From positions 1 to 64,000 of the forward strand of contig NZ_WQHX01000002.1 of assembly GCF_013035425.1 (NCBI RefSeq): a stretch of 64,000 nt of DNA. The letters run 5' to 3'. The notes under the pieces are model-generated. The model was not told the DNA's origin, made no database searches, and saw only the letters and a program-made list of their open reading frames with translations. Shown in pieces: positions 18,336-26,572 of this stretch. The DNA is from Ruegeria arenilitoris (GTDB taxonomy: Bacteria; Pseudomonadota; Alphaproteobacteria; Rhodobacterales; Rhodobacteraceae). The position numbers were made by a program, and so were the translations under genes. Each line of letters begins with the position of its first letter. Position 1 is the stretch's first letter.

Positions 18336-18914
18336 TTAACCGCCCCAGATGACTTTCACGTAATTCTGGGTTTCGGCATATGGTGGGATGCCATCATACT
18401 GCTCAACCGCCTTAGGTCCGGCATTGTAAGCAGCCAGCGCCAATCGCCAAGACTTAAACTTGCGATATTGCCAAGACAGATATCGAGCGCCACCTTCGAG
18501 ATTTTGGATCGGATCGTACGGGTCAACGCCAAGCAATCGTGCGGTCTGGGGCATCAACTGAGCCAACCCAAGTGCGCCTTTATGGGACACCGCACCCGGA
18601 TTCCATCCGCTTTCTTGTTGCACAAGGCGTAGAAACAGCTCCTCTGGCACGTCATGTTTGCGCGCAGCCTTTCGCGCATGATTCAGAAACTGACCCCGGT
18701 AACTTCCGGTGTACCGCTTGGAGAAGCCGGATGTTTCGGACTTTGGCTTCAGGCGTTCGGAATCGCGATACTGCGTCGCAGCGCGATTATCTAACACTCT
18801 GGCTTGCTTTAGAAAAATCGCCTTGCGATTCTTGGTAGATAGCACCTGCGAATGCACCGGAACGGACGTCAGGCACAGACATAAAGCCGCAAAACCACTC
18901 ACCAGAACACGCAT
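18336..18914 (-). CDS. Lytic transglycosylase (SLT/Slt70 domain)
   Basis: A 192-aa exported enzyme that cleaves peptidoglycan non-hydrolytically. After a signal peptide (ending near 'VPVHSQ') and a basic linker, the C-terminal 110 residues form the lysozyme-like SLT domain: catalytic Glu in 'VQQESGWNP', then '[13 protein letters not shown]', '[16 protein letters not shown]', 'ALAAYNAGP' and 'ETQNYV'. I chose the ATG at 18914 because a TATAAT element at 18949-18954 would start the transcript near 18942, too close for the ATG at 18935 to be used with a ribosome site. It is monocistronic and ends at a clear terminator. Confidence 0.88.
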   Translation of the reverse strand: MRVLVSGFAALCLCLTSVPVHSQVLSTKNRKAIFLKQARVLDNRAATQYRDSERLKPKSETSGFSKRYTGSYRGQFLNHARKAARKHDVPEELFLRLVQQESGWNPGAVSHKGALGLAQLMPQTARLLGVDPYDPIQNLEGGARYLSWQYRKFKSWRLALAAYNAGPKAVEQYDGIPPYAETQNYVKVIWGG

Positions 18915-18948
18915 TAAAGGCAATCCCGTTCGCATATCAACCAGACCA

Positions 18949-18954
18949 ATTATA
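18949..18954 (-). promoter_or_regulatory. -10 element of the transglycosylase promoter
   Basis: A perfect TATAAT hexamer on the minus strand, 35 bp before the chosen start codon. The -35 region about 17 bp upstream is poor. Expected transcription start is near 18942. Confidence 0.45.
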
Positions 18955-19120
18955 AGTATCAGACCCCAAAATGAAAGCTTGGTTAACGCAGTCCTAAAAT
19001 TTTTGCAGCGAAAGTTGCATGATCATCGATGTTTTAACCCTGGCACAGGCCGTATAGGGTCGATTCCAGAATTGGGCGCCAGATTCGGGTGTCCACCAGT
19101 CAGAAAAGAACGAGGTTTAA

Positions 19121-19600
19121 ATGGCGGGTTCAGTCAACAAGGTCATTCTGGTCGGCAATTTGGGCCGCGATCCTGAGGTGCGGACTTTCCAGAACGGCGG
19201 TAAAGTCTGCAACCTGCGGATCGCGACATCGGAAACTTGGAAAGACCGCAATACCGGGGAACGCCGAGAACGTACGGAATGGCACTCGGTCGCGATCTTC
19301 AACGAAGGTCTTGTCAGGGTCGCTGAGCAATACCTGCGCAAGGGCTCGAAAGTTTATCTGGAAGGGCAACTGCAAACCCGCAAATGGCAGGACCAGTCCG
19401 GGCAGGACCGCTACTCGACCGAAGTCGTCCTGCAGGGCTTTGGTTCAACGCTCGTAATGCTGGATGCACGCGGTGAAGGCGGCGGAGGCGGGTTCGGCGG
19501 CGGTCAAGCCGGTGGTGGCTATGGCGACCCATATGGCGGATCGTCTAACGCACCTGCACCTGCATCGGGCGGGATCGACGACGACGAGATTCCGTTCTAA
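19121..19600 (+). CDS. ssb: Single-stranded DNA-binding protein
   Basis: A 159-aa OB-fold protein that coats single-stranded DNA in replication, repair and recombination. The N-terminus '[19 protein letters not shown]' and '[13 protein letters not shown]' are diagnostic. A Gly-rich flexible linker (about 115-150) leads to the acidic tip 'DDDEIPF', the conserved tail that recruits partner proteins. A GAGG Shine-Dalgarno lies 5 bp before the ATG. No LexA box was seen in the 185 bp upstream. Confidence 0.97.
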   Translation: MAGSVNKVILVGNLGRDPEVRTFQNGGKVCNLRIATSETWKDRNTGERRERTEWHSVAIFNEGLVRVAEQYLRKGSKVYLEGQLQTRKWQDQSGQDRYSTEVVLQGFGSTLVMLDARGEGGGGGFGGGQAGGGYGDPYGGSSNAPAPASGGIDDDEIPF

Positions 19601-19617
19601 GAAAAGCGGAGATAGAA

Positions 19618-20688
19618 ATGGCATGGTCCTTCCCTCTTGGGCGATTATTCGGCTCAGAGCTTAGGGTGCATGCCACCTTTTTCCTGCTTCTTGCGTGGAT
19701 CGGGTTCGCTGCTTACTCCGAAGGCGGATGGCCGGCGGCGATAAACAATCTCATATTTGTTGTGGCCCTGTTTGCCTGCGTTGTCGCTCACGAATTTGGC
19801 CATGCGCTAATGGCACGTCGGTATGGCATCCGTACACCAGACATTACCTTGTTGCCGATTGGCGGGTTGGCCCGGCTGGAGCGGATGCCTGAAAATCCTA
19901 TCCAAGAAGTCTGGGTCGCTTTAGCCGGACCTGCCGTAAATGTTGTCATATGGGCAATTCTTATGGTGTTAGGCTCGGGTACGCAGGTCGATACACTTGC
20001 ACAGTTGGATTCAGGCCACGGGAATTTGTTGGGACGCCTTGCGTTCGTGAACCTGCTTTTGGCCGCATTTAACATGATCCCGGCATTTCCAATGGACGGT
20101 GGACGTGTGTTTAGGGCGCTGTTGTGCCTGAAAATGGACCGCGTCAAAGCCACACACATAGCGGCTGTTAGTGGCCAGATGGTTGCTGTTGGCCTCGGGT
20201 TTCTCGGATTGACCACAGGTAATCCAATTCTCGTCTTGATTGCAGTATTCGTTTTCATTGCAGCAAATGCTGAAAGTCAGGATGTAGCGTTGCGCGCCGT
20301 AACCCGCAAAGTATTGGCACGTGACGCAATGATCACCGAATTCCAATCGCTATCACCAAATGACACTCTGAATATGGCGGCGCAGGCAGTCATTCATACG
20401 ACACAGCCCGAGTTTCCCGTTTTAGATGGACACGGCCGTCTTCTTGGGTTCCTCACGCGCAATCGCCTTTTGAGCGCTCTTGCCAGCGAACATCCAAGAT
20501 CCGATCCGATCACCTCGATCATGGATGTCGATATCCCGCAAGTCGCTTTGACCAGTGGGCTAAACGATGTTCTTGACGGCTTGCACATGGGCGCTCCAGC
20601 AATTGCAGTCAAAACCAAAGCTGGAAAGATCGTCGGCTACATCACGCGCGAAAACATCGGTGAGCTGATGGTGATAAGCGGACGTTGA
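19618..20688 (+). CDS. Site-2 protease family membrane metalloprotease with CBS domains
   Basis: A 356-aa M50-family protein. The zinc motif 'VVAHEFGHALMARRYG' (HExxH, about residues 56-71) and the second motif 'NMIPAFPMDGGRVFRALL' (near 143-160) lie in membrane helices, so it should cut proteins inside the membrane. The C-terminal 130 residues form a pair of CBS domains that may sense adenine nucleotides. This matches the Rip3-like CBS-bearing group. It follows ssb by 17 bp with a GGAG Shine-Dalgarno, so the two may share a transcript, and ends next to the aroB stop on the other strand. The substrate is unknown. Confidence 0.88.
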   Translation: MAWSFPLGRLFGSELRVHATFFLLLAWIGFAAYSEGGWPAAINNLIFVVALFACVVAHEFGHALMARRYGIRTPDITLLPIGGLARLERMPENPIQEVWVALAGPAVNVVIWAILMVLGSGTQVDTLAQLDSGHGNLLGRLAFVNLLLAAFNMIPAFPMDGGRVFRALLCLKMDRVKATHIAAVSGQMVAVGLGFLGLTTGNPILVLIAVFVFIAANAESQDVALRAVTRKVLARDAMITEFQSLSPNDTLNMAAQAVIHTTQPEFPVLDGHGRLLGFLTRNRLLSALASEHPRSDPITSIMDVDIPQVALTSGLNDVLDGLHMGAPAIAVKTKAGKIVGYITRENIGELMVISGR

Positions 20689-21810
20689 TCAATTCGATCT
20701 GCGATTGGCCAACGCGTCTTGAAGAACCGAAGCGACTGCTTCTTGCGGAACATCCGATGTCACGAAAGCTTCCCCGATACCGCGGGCCAGAATGAACCTT
20801 AACTGGCCGTCTACTACTTTTTTATCTTGTGCCATTAGGGCGACCAAAGCCGCCGCATCGGGCAAATCACCAGGTATGTCTGCCAAATCCGTTTTCATTC
20901 CCATCGCACGCAGATGCGCGCGCACTCGGCTTGGGTCTTCTTGTGCGCAAAGTCCCAACCGCGCAGATAACTCAAACGCCAAAGCACATCCGATTGCCAC
21001 GCCTTCACCATGCAGCAAACGGTCAGAATAGCCGGTTGCCGCCTCAAGAGCATGACAAAAAGTATGGCCAAGATTCAGTAAGGCGCGATCCCCTTGCTCG
21101 GTTTCGTCTCGCGCGACAATATCGGCCTTCATCTGTACCGAACGGGTAACAGCCTGCACCCGCGCCAACATATCGCCCGATGACAAAGCCGGACCATTCG
21201 CCTCAAGCCACTCAAAAAAAACCTCGTCGCCCAACAATCCGTATTTAACTACCTCCCCGTAGCCAGCCAAAAAGTCTCGGGCGTTAAGAGTGCTGAGAAC
21301 TGAAGTGTCCGCAAGTACCAGAGACGGTTGATGGAAAGCTCCGATCAGGTTTTTACCCTGCGGCGCATTGATCCCGGTCTTGCCCCCGACCGAGCTATCA
21401 ACTTGCGCCAGTAACGAAGTAGGGATTTGCACAAAACGAACACCACGGCGAAGAACCGAGGCCGCAAAACCTGCCAAATCGCCAATCACACCACCGCCAA
21501 GTGCCACAACCACATCACGCCGCTCGACCTTTTCTGACAACAACCATTCAACGGCACGTTCAAATTGTGGCCAACTCTTAGTGGCCTCCCCCGCAGGTAA
21601 AGCAAGCGACGTCATTTCAATTCCAGCTGAACCCAACCCATCCCGCAGAGCTTCCAAATGCAATGCTGCAACTGTCTCGTCGGTTATAACGGCAACGCGA
21701 GGGCGCGGTAATAGTGGGGCAATACGCACGCCGGCCTGCGGCAACAGATCTGGTCCGATTTCCACGTCATATGAGCGCTCGCCCAGCTCTACATGTACTG
21801 ATTGATGCAT
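20689..21810 (-). CDS. aroB: 3-dehydroquinate synthase
   Basis: A 373-aa NAD- and metal-dependent enzyme, second step of the shikimate pathway (DAHP to 3-dehydroquinate). Motifs: 'VALGGGVIGDLAGFAASVLRRG' over residues 101-122 (NAD site), 'VDSSVGGKTGIN' and the metal-binding 'LNLGHTFCHALE' and 'HGEGVAIG'. Its start codon directly abuts the aroK stop (TAA-ATG), so both enzymes are translated from one mRNA, the usual aroK-aroB pairing. It converges with the metalloprotease gene with no space between stop codons. Confidence 0.96.
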   Translation of the reverse strand: MHQSVHVELGERSYDVEIGPDLLPQAGVRIAPLLPRPRVAVITDETVAALHLEALRDGLGSAGIEMTSLALPAGEATKSWPQFERAVEWLLSEKVERRDVVVALGGGVIGDLAGFAASVLRRGVRFVQIPTSLLAQVDSSVGGKTGINAPQGKNLIGAFHQPSLVLADTSVLSTLNARDFLAGYGEVVKYGLLGDEVFFEWLEANGPALSSGDMLARVQAVTRSVQMKADIVARDETEQGDRALLNLGHTFCHALEAATGYSDRLLHGEGVAIGCALAFELSARLGLCAQEDPSRVRAHLRAMGMKTDLADIPGDLPDAAALVALMAQDKKVVDGQLRFILARGIGEAFVTSDVPQEAVASVLQDALANRRSN

Positions 21811-22398
21811 TTACTTTAGTTCCAAAACATCCGGGCGCGTCACCAACGCTTCCAATACCCGATCGACCATGTCATCGATTGCGGTTTCACCGTCGGATTC
21901 CGCCACCAAATCGGCCTGCGAATAAACCGGAATCCGGTCTTCATACAGCGCGCGCAAGGTCGCATGTGGATCTGAGGTGCGCAAAAGTGGACGCGTATCC
22001 TTGTGGCGTACCCGGTTCCATAACACACTGAGATCGGCTCGCAGCCAGATCGAAACACCTCTGTCTGAGATCATCTTGCGGTTTCTTTCCGATAGAAAGG
22101 CGCCGCCGCCAGTTGAAAGAATACATTTTTCTTCATCCAGCAGCCGGCTTATGACTTGGCTTTCCTTTTCACGAAAGAACGCCTCTCCATCTCGTGCGAA
22201 AATTTCTGGAATGGTCATATTAGCGGCCGATTCGATCTCGGCATCGCTGTCCAAAAAGGGGACACCCAGACGCATGGCCAGCGATCGACCTACTGCTGTT
22301 TTACCTGCGCCCATCATACCGACCAAAACAACCGTTTTGCGCAGGTCAAAACGCTGCGGCGGCTTATCCAAAGGTGCATTTTGCTGTAATTCGCTCAT
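21811..22398 (-). CDS. aroK: Shikimate kinase
   Basis: A 195-aa P-loop kinase that phosphorylates shikimate at the 3-hydroxyl. Walker A is 'GMMGAGKTAVGRSLA' (about 27-41), the shikimate-binding stretch is 'FLDSDAEIE', and 'ILSTGGGAFL' and 'WLRADLSVLWNRV' are family motifs. The N-terminus is about 20 residues longer than in E. coli, which is common in alphaproteobacteria. It is the first gene of the aroK-aroB pair and divergent from the 49-aa ORF at 22477. Confidence 0.95.
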   Translation of the reverse strand: MSELQQNAPLDKPPQRFDLRKTVVLVGMMGAGKTAVGRSLAMRLGVPFLDSDAEIESAANMTIPEIFARDGEAFFREKESQVISRLLDEEKCILSTGGGAFLSERNRKMISDRGVSIWLRADLSVLWNRVRHKDTRPLLRTSDPHATLRALYEDRIPVYSQADLVAESDGETAIDDMVDRVLEALVTRPDVLELK

Positions 22399-22476
22399 TT
22401 CATCTTGAATGACGTGATCTTGGAGAAAATGCCAGTTATAACTTGGACAAAATGAAAAAATGAGGCAGCGTTTACC

Positions 22477-22626
22477 ATGGGCCGCATAATAAAGTTCTTC
22501 CTGTACCTAATTTGCCTGTGTTTCATCGGGTTGGTGGGCTACGCGTACCTAGGTCCGTTTTTTGGCGCGGACTTTTCGGCACCTCAAAGTGAAATTCGCG
22601 AGCCGGTCAACTTGAATGCCGATTAG
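22477..22626 (+). CDS. Small membrane protein upstream of the xerD cluster (49 aa)
   Basis: A 49-aa frame starting at ATG 22477 with one hydrophobic segment (about residues 5-30) followed by 'GPFFGADFSAP' and an acidic, hydrophilic end. I recall very similar short proteins with 'GYAYxGPFFGADF' before this gene cluster in other Rhodobacterales, which supports it being real. Its last 11 bp overlap the start of the 508-aa gene, so the two are probably coupled. Function unknown; one membrane anchor with a short periplasmic tail is the likely topology. Confidence 0.7.
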   Translation: MGRIIKFFLYLICLCFIGLVGYAYLGPFFGADFSAPQSEIREPVNLNAD

Positions 22627-24142
22627 GACTGCCCTTTTAGCAATGTCTCTGGCGGGGGCAGCGCAAGCTCAGAGTGAAAAACCGCTGTCGGTGATCGACT
22701 GGTTGACTAATCCGCCGGAAAACTTGCCGGTTACCGTTCTGCTTGAGCCTCCCGTGACCGAGACAGGATTGCAGCCTGACGTTCAAGTGACTCCACTCGA
22801 ATCTTTGTCGCCACCTCTGGGGCTAGTTTCTTCTTCTGTCACGGGACTGCCTGTAACCATGTGGCAAGGCAGCGATCCCAATCGATTGGATGAATTGATC
22901 CGGCGTGTACCTGTCAAGTCTATCCCAGCCATGCAAAGGCTCCTGTTTACGCTGCTATTATCCGAAGCCCGCCCACCCTCTGGGCCCGATACGCAAGATC
23001 AACTTTTAATGTCCCGACTGAACCGTTTGATGCAGCTTGGAGCTGCCGATCCGGTTCAATCGCTCGTTCAGTTGGCGGGTCCAACCGATACGCAATCGCG
23101 GTTTCAGAAATGGTTTGACGCAACACTTCTGACCGGGGACGAAGACAGAAGCTGCAGTGCCCTAATCGCACAGCCCAGTCTGTCGCGAGATTACTCCGCG
23201 CAAATTTTTTGCAAGGCACGAAGGGGTGACTGGGCATCGGCAGCCCTGACGCTTGAGGCTGCTCACGCATTAGAAATTTTGCCGCCAGAGGAGCTGGCTC
23301 TTTTGGATCGTTTTCTCAGTCCCGAACTGTTTGAGGGAGCAGATTACCTTCCGGAACCCGAAAGCCCGGATCCGCTGACCTTCCGGTTGTTTGAGGCGAT
23401 TGGAGAGCGTCTGCCAACCGCATCTTTGCCGCGCGCCTTTGCAAATGCAGATTTGCGCGATGTTGCGGGGTGGAAAGCTCAGATTGAAGCGGCGGAACGC
23501 CTGACCCGAATTGGGGCACTGACACCCAATCAATTGCTTGGGTTGTACACCGAAAGATCTCCGGCGGCATCAGGCGCCGTCTGGGACAGGGTATATGCTG
23601 TTCAGAAGTTTGAGTCGGCCCTTCAATCGACCGACCGGCAGGAAATAGCGAAGCGCCTCACTATTGTTTGGCAGCAGATGCAAAATATTGGACTCGAAGT
23701 GCCTTTTGCTGAACTGTTCGCTGAAAGACTGGCAAACTTGCCATTGTCGGACCCGGAAGCAGAAAATTTACGGTGGCGCGTTTTGTTGCTGTCCGAAATT
23801 TACGAAGATGTGGCTCGCACAGTGCCGGAAGGACCAACCGAGAACAAGTTTCTGGCAGCGTTGGCACTTGGAGACCCAAGTGGTGCTCAGTCCCCTTCAC
23901 CGCTAGCGGACGCAATCTCTGAAGGTTTTGTGTGGTCAGCGCCTATCCCTTCCGAAATCGAAGCTCTGTTGGACGACGGCCAATTAGGTGAAGCAATTTT
24001 GGAATCTATGACATTATTTGGTCATGGTGCCCGCGGAAACTTGGTCGATTTGACTGCTGCAATCGCCGCATTTCGCCGAGTGGGGCTTGAAAACACGGCA
24101 AGACGCGCGGCTTTACAATTGATGATCTTAGGCGGAGCCTGA
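22616..24142 (+). CDS. Conserved exported protein of unknown function upstream of xerD
   Basis: A 508-aa protein with a short signal peptide (residues 1-19, ending AQAQ). The remainder is largely helical, Leu/Ala-rich and acidic, with repeated short helices ('RLTRIGALTPNQLLGLYTER', 'LRWRVLLLSEIYEDV'), which looks like a TPR/Sel1-type or alpha-solenoid fold. I recognise no catalytic motif. It overlaps the 49-aa ORF by 11 bp and ends 2 bp before xerD, so the three genes are one unit. It could be a periplasmic scaffold; this is inference. Confidence 0.8.
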   Translation: MPIRTALLAMSLAGAAQAQSEKPLSVIDWLTNPPENLPVTVLLEPPVTETGLQPDVQVTPLESLSPPLGLVSSSVTGLPVTMWQGSDPNRLDELIRRVPVKSIPAMQRLLFTLLLSEARPPSGPDTQDQLLMSRLNRLMQLGAADPVQSLVQLAGPTDTQSRFQKWFDATLLTGDEDRSCSALIAQPSLSRDYSAQIFCKARRGDWASAALTLEAAHALEILPPEELALLDRFLSPELFEGADYLPEPESPDPLTFRLFEAIGERLPTASLPRAFANADLRDVAGWKAQIEAAERLTRIGALTPNQLLGLYTERSPAASGAVWDRVYAVQKFESALQSTDRQEIAKRLTIVWQQMQNIGLEVPFAELFAERLANLPLSDPEAENLRWRVLLLSEIYEDVARTVPEGPTENKFLAALALGDPSGAQSPSPLADAISEGFVWSAPIPSEIEALLDDGQLGEAILESMTLFGHGARGNLVDLTAAIAAFRRVGLENTARRAALQLMILGGA

Positions 24143-24144
24143 CC

Positions 24145-25095
24145 ATGCCTTCACCGGCCTCTCAGGACTTATGGATTTCAACATTCCTGGAAGCGCAGGC
24201 GGCCGAACTTGGAGCGGCCACCAACACGCTTCTGGCGTATGGCCGTGATCTGCAAGATTTTTCGTCTTGGCTGGATCGCCACAAATCTGAATTTAATTTG
24301 GCCAGCAGAGACCAGATCGAAGGCTATCTAATTGACTGCGATGCCCTGGGGTTATCCCGCTCCACGCTGGCACGTAGGCTATCCGCGATAAAACAACTTT
24401 ACCGATTTGCATTCGAGGAAGGCTGGCGCGAAACGAACCCCGCCATTCAAATAAAAGGTCCGGGGCGGCAGAAACGCTTGCCGAAAACGCTAGATGTAGC
24501 CGAGGTAGATCGCCTGCTTGAGGCCGCTCGTCGAACAGGTCGCAGTACGAGCGACAAGGTCCGAAATACGTGCTTGATGGAGCTTCTTTACGCAACCGGA
24601 ATGCGCGTGACAGAGCTGGTGTCGTTGCCAGTTTCATCTGCGCGCGGTGATCCACGCATGTTGCTTATTTTGGGTAAAGGCGGCAAGGAAAGGATGGTTC
24701 CTCTGTCTCCCCCAGCCCGGGACGCGCTGGCCGCCTGGTTGATCTTGCGGGATGAGGCCGAAGATCAGGCAGTTGCCAAAGGCGTTCAAAGATCCCGTTT
24801 TCTGTTCCCTTCGCGAGGAAAATCAGGGCACCTAACGCGCCATCGTTTTTTTCTGTTGGTGAAAGAATTGGCGGTCGAGGGCGGCGTTTCACCTGAGAAA
24901 GTCACCCCTCATACCCTTCGTCATGCCTTTGCTACCCACCTCTTAGCAAATGGCGCGGATCTGCGATCCATTCAGACCCTGCTGGGTCACGCTGACGTGG
25001 CTACCACTGAAATTTACACCCATGTTCTGGACGAGCGCCTGTCCAAGCTGGTGCTGGAACACCACCCTTTGGCCAAAGATGATGGGTCGAACTAG
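24145..25095 (+). CDS. xerD: Tyrosine recombinase XerD
   Basis: A 316-aa recombinase that resolves chromosome dimers at dif together with XerC. The N-terminal SAM-like domain (about 1-100) is followed by the catalytic domain with Arg in 'ATGMRVTELVSL', Lys in the beta-hairpin 'GKGGKERMVPL', 'HTLRHAFATHLL' (His-x-x-Arg), 'LLGHADVATTEIYTHV' (His and the nucleophilic Tyr). Length and synteny fit XerD and not a phage integrase. It starts 2 bp after the stop of the 508-aa gene. Confidence 0.93.
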   Translation: MPSPASQDLWISTFLEAQAAELGAATNTLLAYGRDLQDFSSWLDRHKSEFNLASRDQIEGYLIDCDALGLSRSTLARRLSAIKQLYRFAFEEGWRETNPAIQIKGPGRQKRLPKTLDVAEVDRLLEAARRTGRSTSDKVRNTCLMELLYATGMRVTELVSLPVSSARGDPRMLLILGKGGKERMVPLSPPARDALAAWLILRDEAEDQAVAKGVQRSRFLFPSRGKSGHLTRHRFFLLVKELAVEGGVSPEKVTPHTLRHAFATHLLANGADLRSIQTLLGHADVATTEIYTHVLDERLSKLVLEHHPLAKDDGSN

Positions 25096-25164
25096 GGCTA
25101 AACCCTTGATTGCACGAGGCCGCACCCCCATAACGGATGCAGAAACAGTAATTATCAAGGACCG

Positions 25165-26472
25165 ATGGAACCCACTCCTTCTCTGCTAGATGGCGCTTTT
25201 TGGATCACTTCCTGCTCCATCCTCCTGCTACTAGTGCTCTCGGGCTTTTTTTCCGGATCGGAAACCGCGCTTACTGCTTCATCCCGAGGCAAGCTGAGGG
25301 CGCAGGCAGATAAGGGATCGAGGGGTGCTAAAAAAGCTTTGGACATTACCGACGACAACGAACGCCTGATTGGATCGGTTCTGCTAGGCAACAACCTTGT
25401 GAACATCCTTGCGGCTTCGCTGGCAACAGCCCTATTCACACGCCTGTTCGGTGAAAGTGGCGTCGCTTTGGCCACCCTTGTCATGACTTTTCTGGTGTTG
25501 ATCTTCGCGGAAGTGTTGCCCAAGACCTACGCTATTACGAACGCGGAAAAAGCAGCGGCAGCAGTCGCTCCGGTCATCAGTATCGTTGTGACCGTTTTCT
25601 CACCCATCGTTGCTGCGGTGCGTCTTTTGGTACGCGGTGTATTACGTATTTTTGGCGTGCAAATCGACCCTGACAGCAACATTCTGGCAGTACGAGAGGA
25701 AATCGCCGGAGCCTTGCAACTGGGCCACTCCGAAGGCGTCGTTGAAAAAGAAGACCGGGATCGCATTCTTGGCGCGTTGGATCTAGGAGACCGCGCCGTT
25801 GAAGAGATCATGCTGCATCGATCAAACATCGAGATGATCGATGCTGACGACGAACCCGAAGCCATTCTAAAACAGTGTCTCGAAAGTCAGCATACTCGCC
25901 TGCCGGTGTTCCGGGACGAACCGGAAAACATCGTAGGGGTTGTTCATGCTAAGGACCTGTTTCGAGCGATGTACGCTCAAGCCGGGGGAGCAGATGGCGA
26001 CACAGAGCGATTGAAAACATTTGATATCTCAAAAGTGGCGAACGATCCCTATTTCGTACCCGAGACGACAACGCTGGATGACCAGATGCGGGAGTTTTTA
26101 CGAATGCACAGCCACTTTGCCCTTGTGGTTGACGAATACGGATCGCTACGCGGTCTGATCACGCTGGAGGATATTCTGGAAGAGATCGTTGGTGAAATCG
26201 CTGACGAATTCGACATTGACGAAGAAGTTCCTGTCACCCGAACGGAAGACGGCCAATATCTTGTCGAAGGTGCCATGACGATCCGCGATGCTAATCGCGC
26301 GCTCGAGTGGAACTTACCCGATGAGGAGGCAAACACGGTTGCCGGACTTGTCATTCACGAAGCTCAGATGATCCCTACCGTCGGTCAGGTATTCTCATTT
26401 CATGGATTCCGTTTCGAAGTGACAGCCCGCGAGGGCAACCGGATTACTGGCCTGAAAGTCAGGCCCTTGTAA
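25165..26472 (+). CDS. CNNM/CorC-HlyC family transporter (DUF21 + CBS pair)
   Basis: A 435-aa membrane protein. The N-terminal DUF21/CNNM transmembrane domain (about 1-190) has 'LVLSGFFSGSETALTASSRG' and 'LLGNNLVNILAASLATALF'. A CBS pair follows (about 205-345; 'RLPVFRDEPENIVGVVHAKD' and 'VVDEYGSLRGLITLEDILEE'), then a C-terminal CorC_HlyC domain ('EDGQYLVEGAMTIRDANRAL'). Family members are implicated in Mg2+ or Co2+ efflux; the old name 'hemolysin' is misleading. It lies 69 bp after xerD, probably in the same transcript. Confidence 0.9.
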   Translation: MEPTPSLLDGAFWITSCSILLLLVLSGFFSGSETALTASSRGKLRAQADKGSRGAKKALDITDDNERLIGSVLLGNNLVNILAASLATALFTRLFGESGVALATLVMTFLVLIFAEVLPKTYAITNAEKAAAAVAPVISIVVTVFSPIVAAVRLLVRGVLRIFGVQIDPDSNILAVREEIAGALQLGHSEGVVEKEDRDRILGALDLGDRAVEEIMLHRSNIEMIDADDEPEAILKQCLESQHTRLPVFRDEPENIVGVVHAKDLFRAMYAQAGGADGDTERLKTFDISKVANDPYFVPETTTLDDQMREFLRMHSHFALVVDEYGSLRGLITLEDILEEIVGEIADEFDIDEEVPVTRTEDGQYLVEGAMTIRDANRALEWNLPDEEANTVAGLVIHEAQMIPTVGQVFSFHGFRFEVTAREGNRITGLKVRPL

Positions 26473-26572
26473 ACGTTGTTTCTCGCTTGGTGAAAACGAC
26501 AATTTCGGTCGTTCCCGCGACAGAACAGTATCGCTCTGCCTTGCACCGTCTCGGCAACAATTGGAGGCGCAG

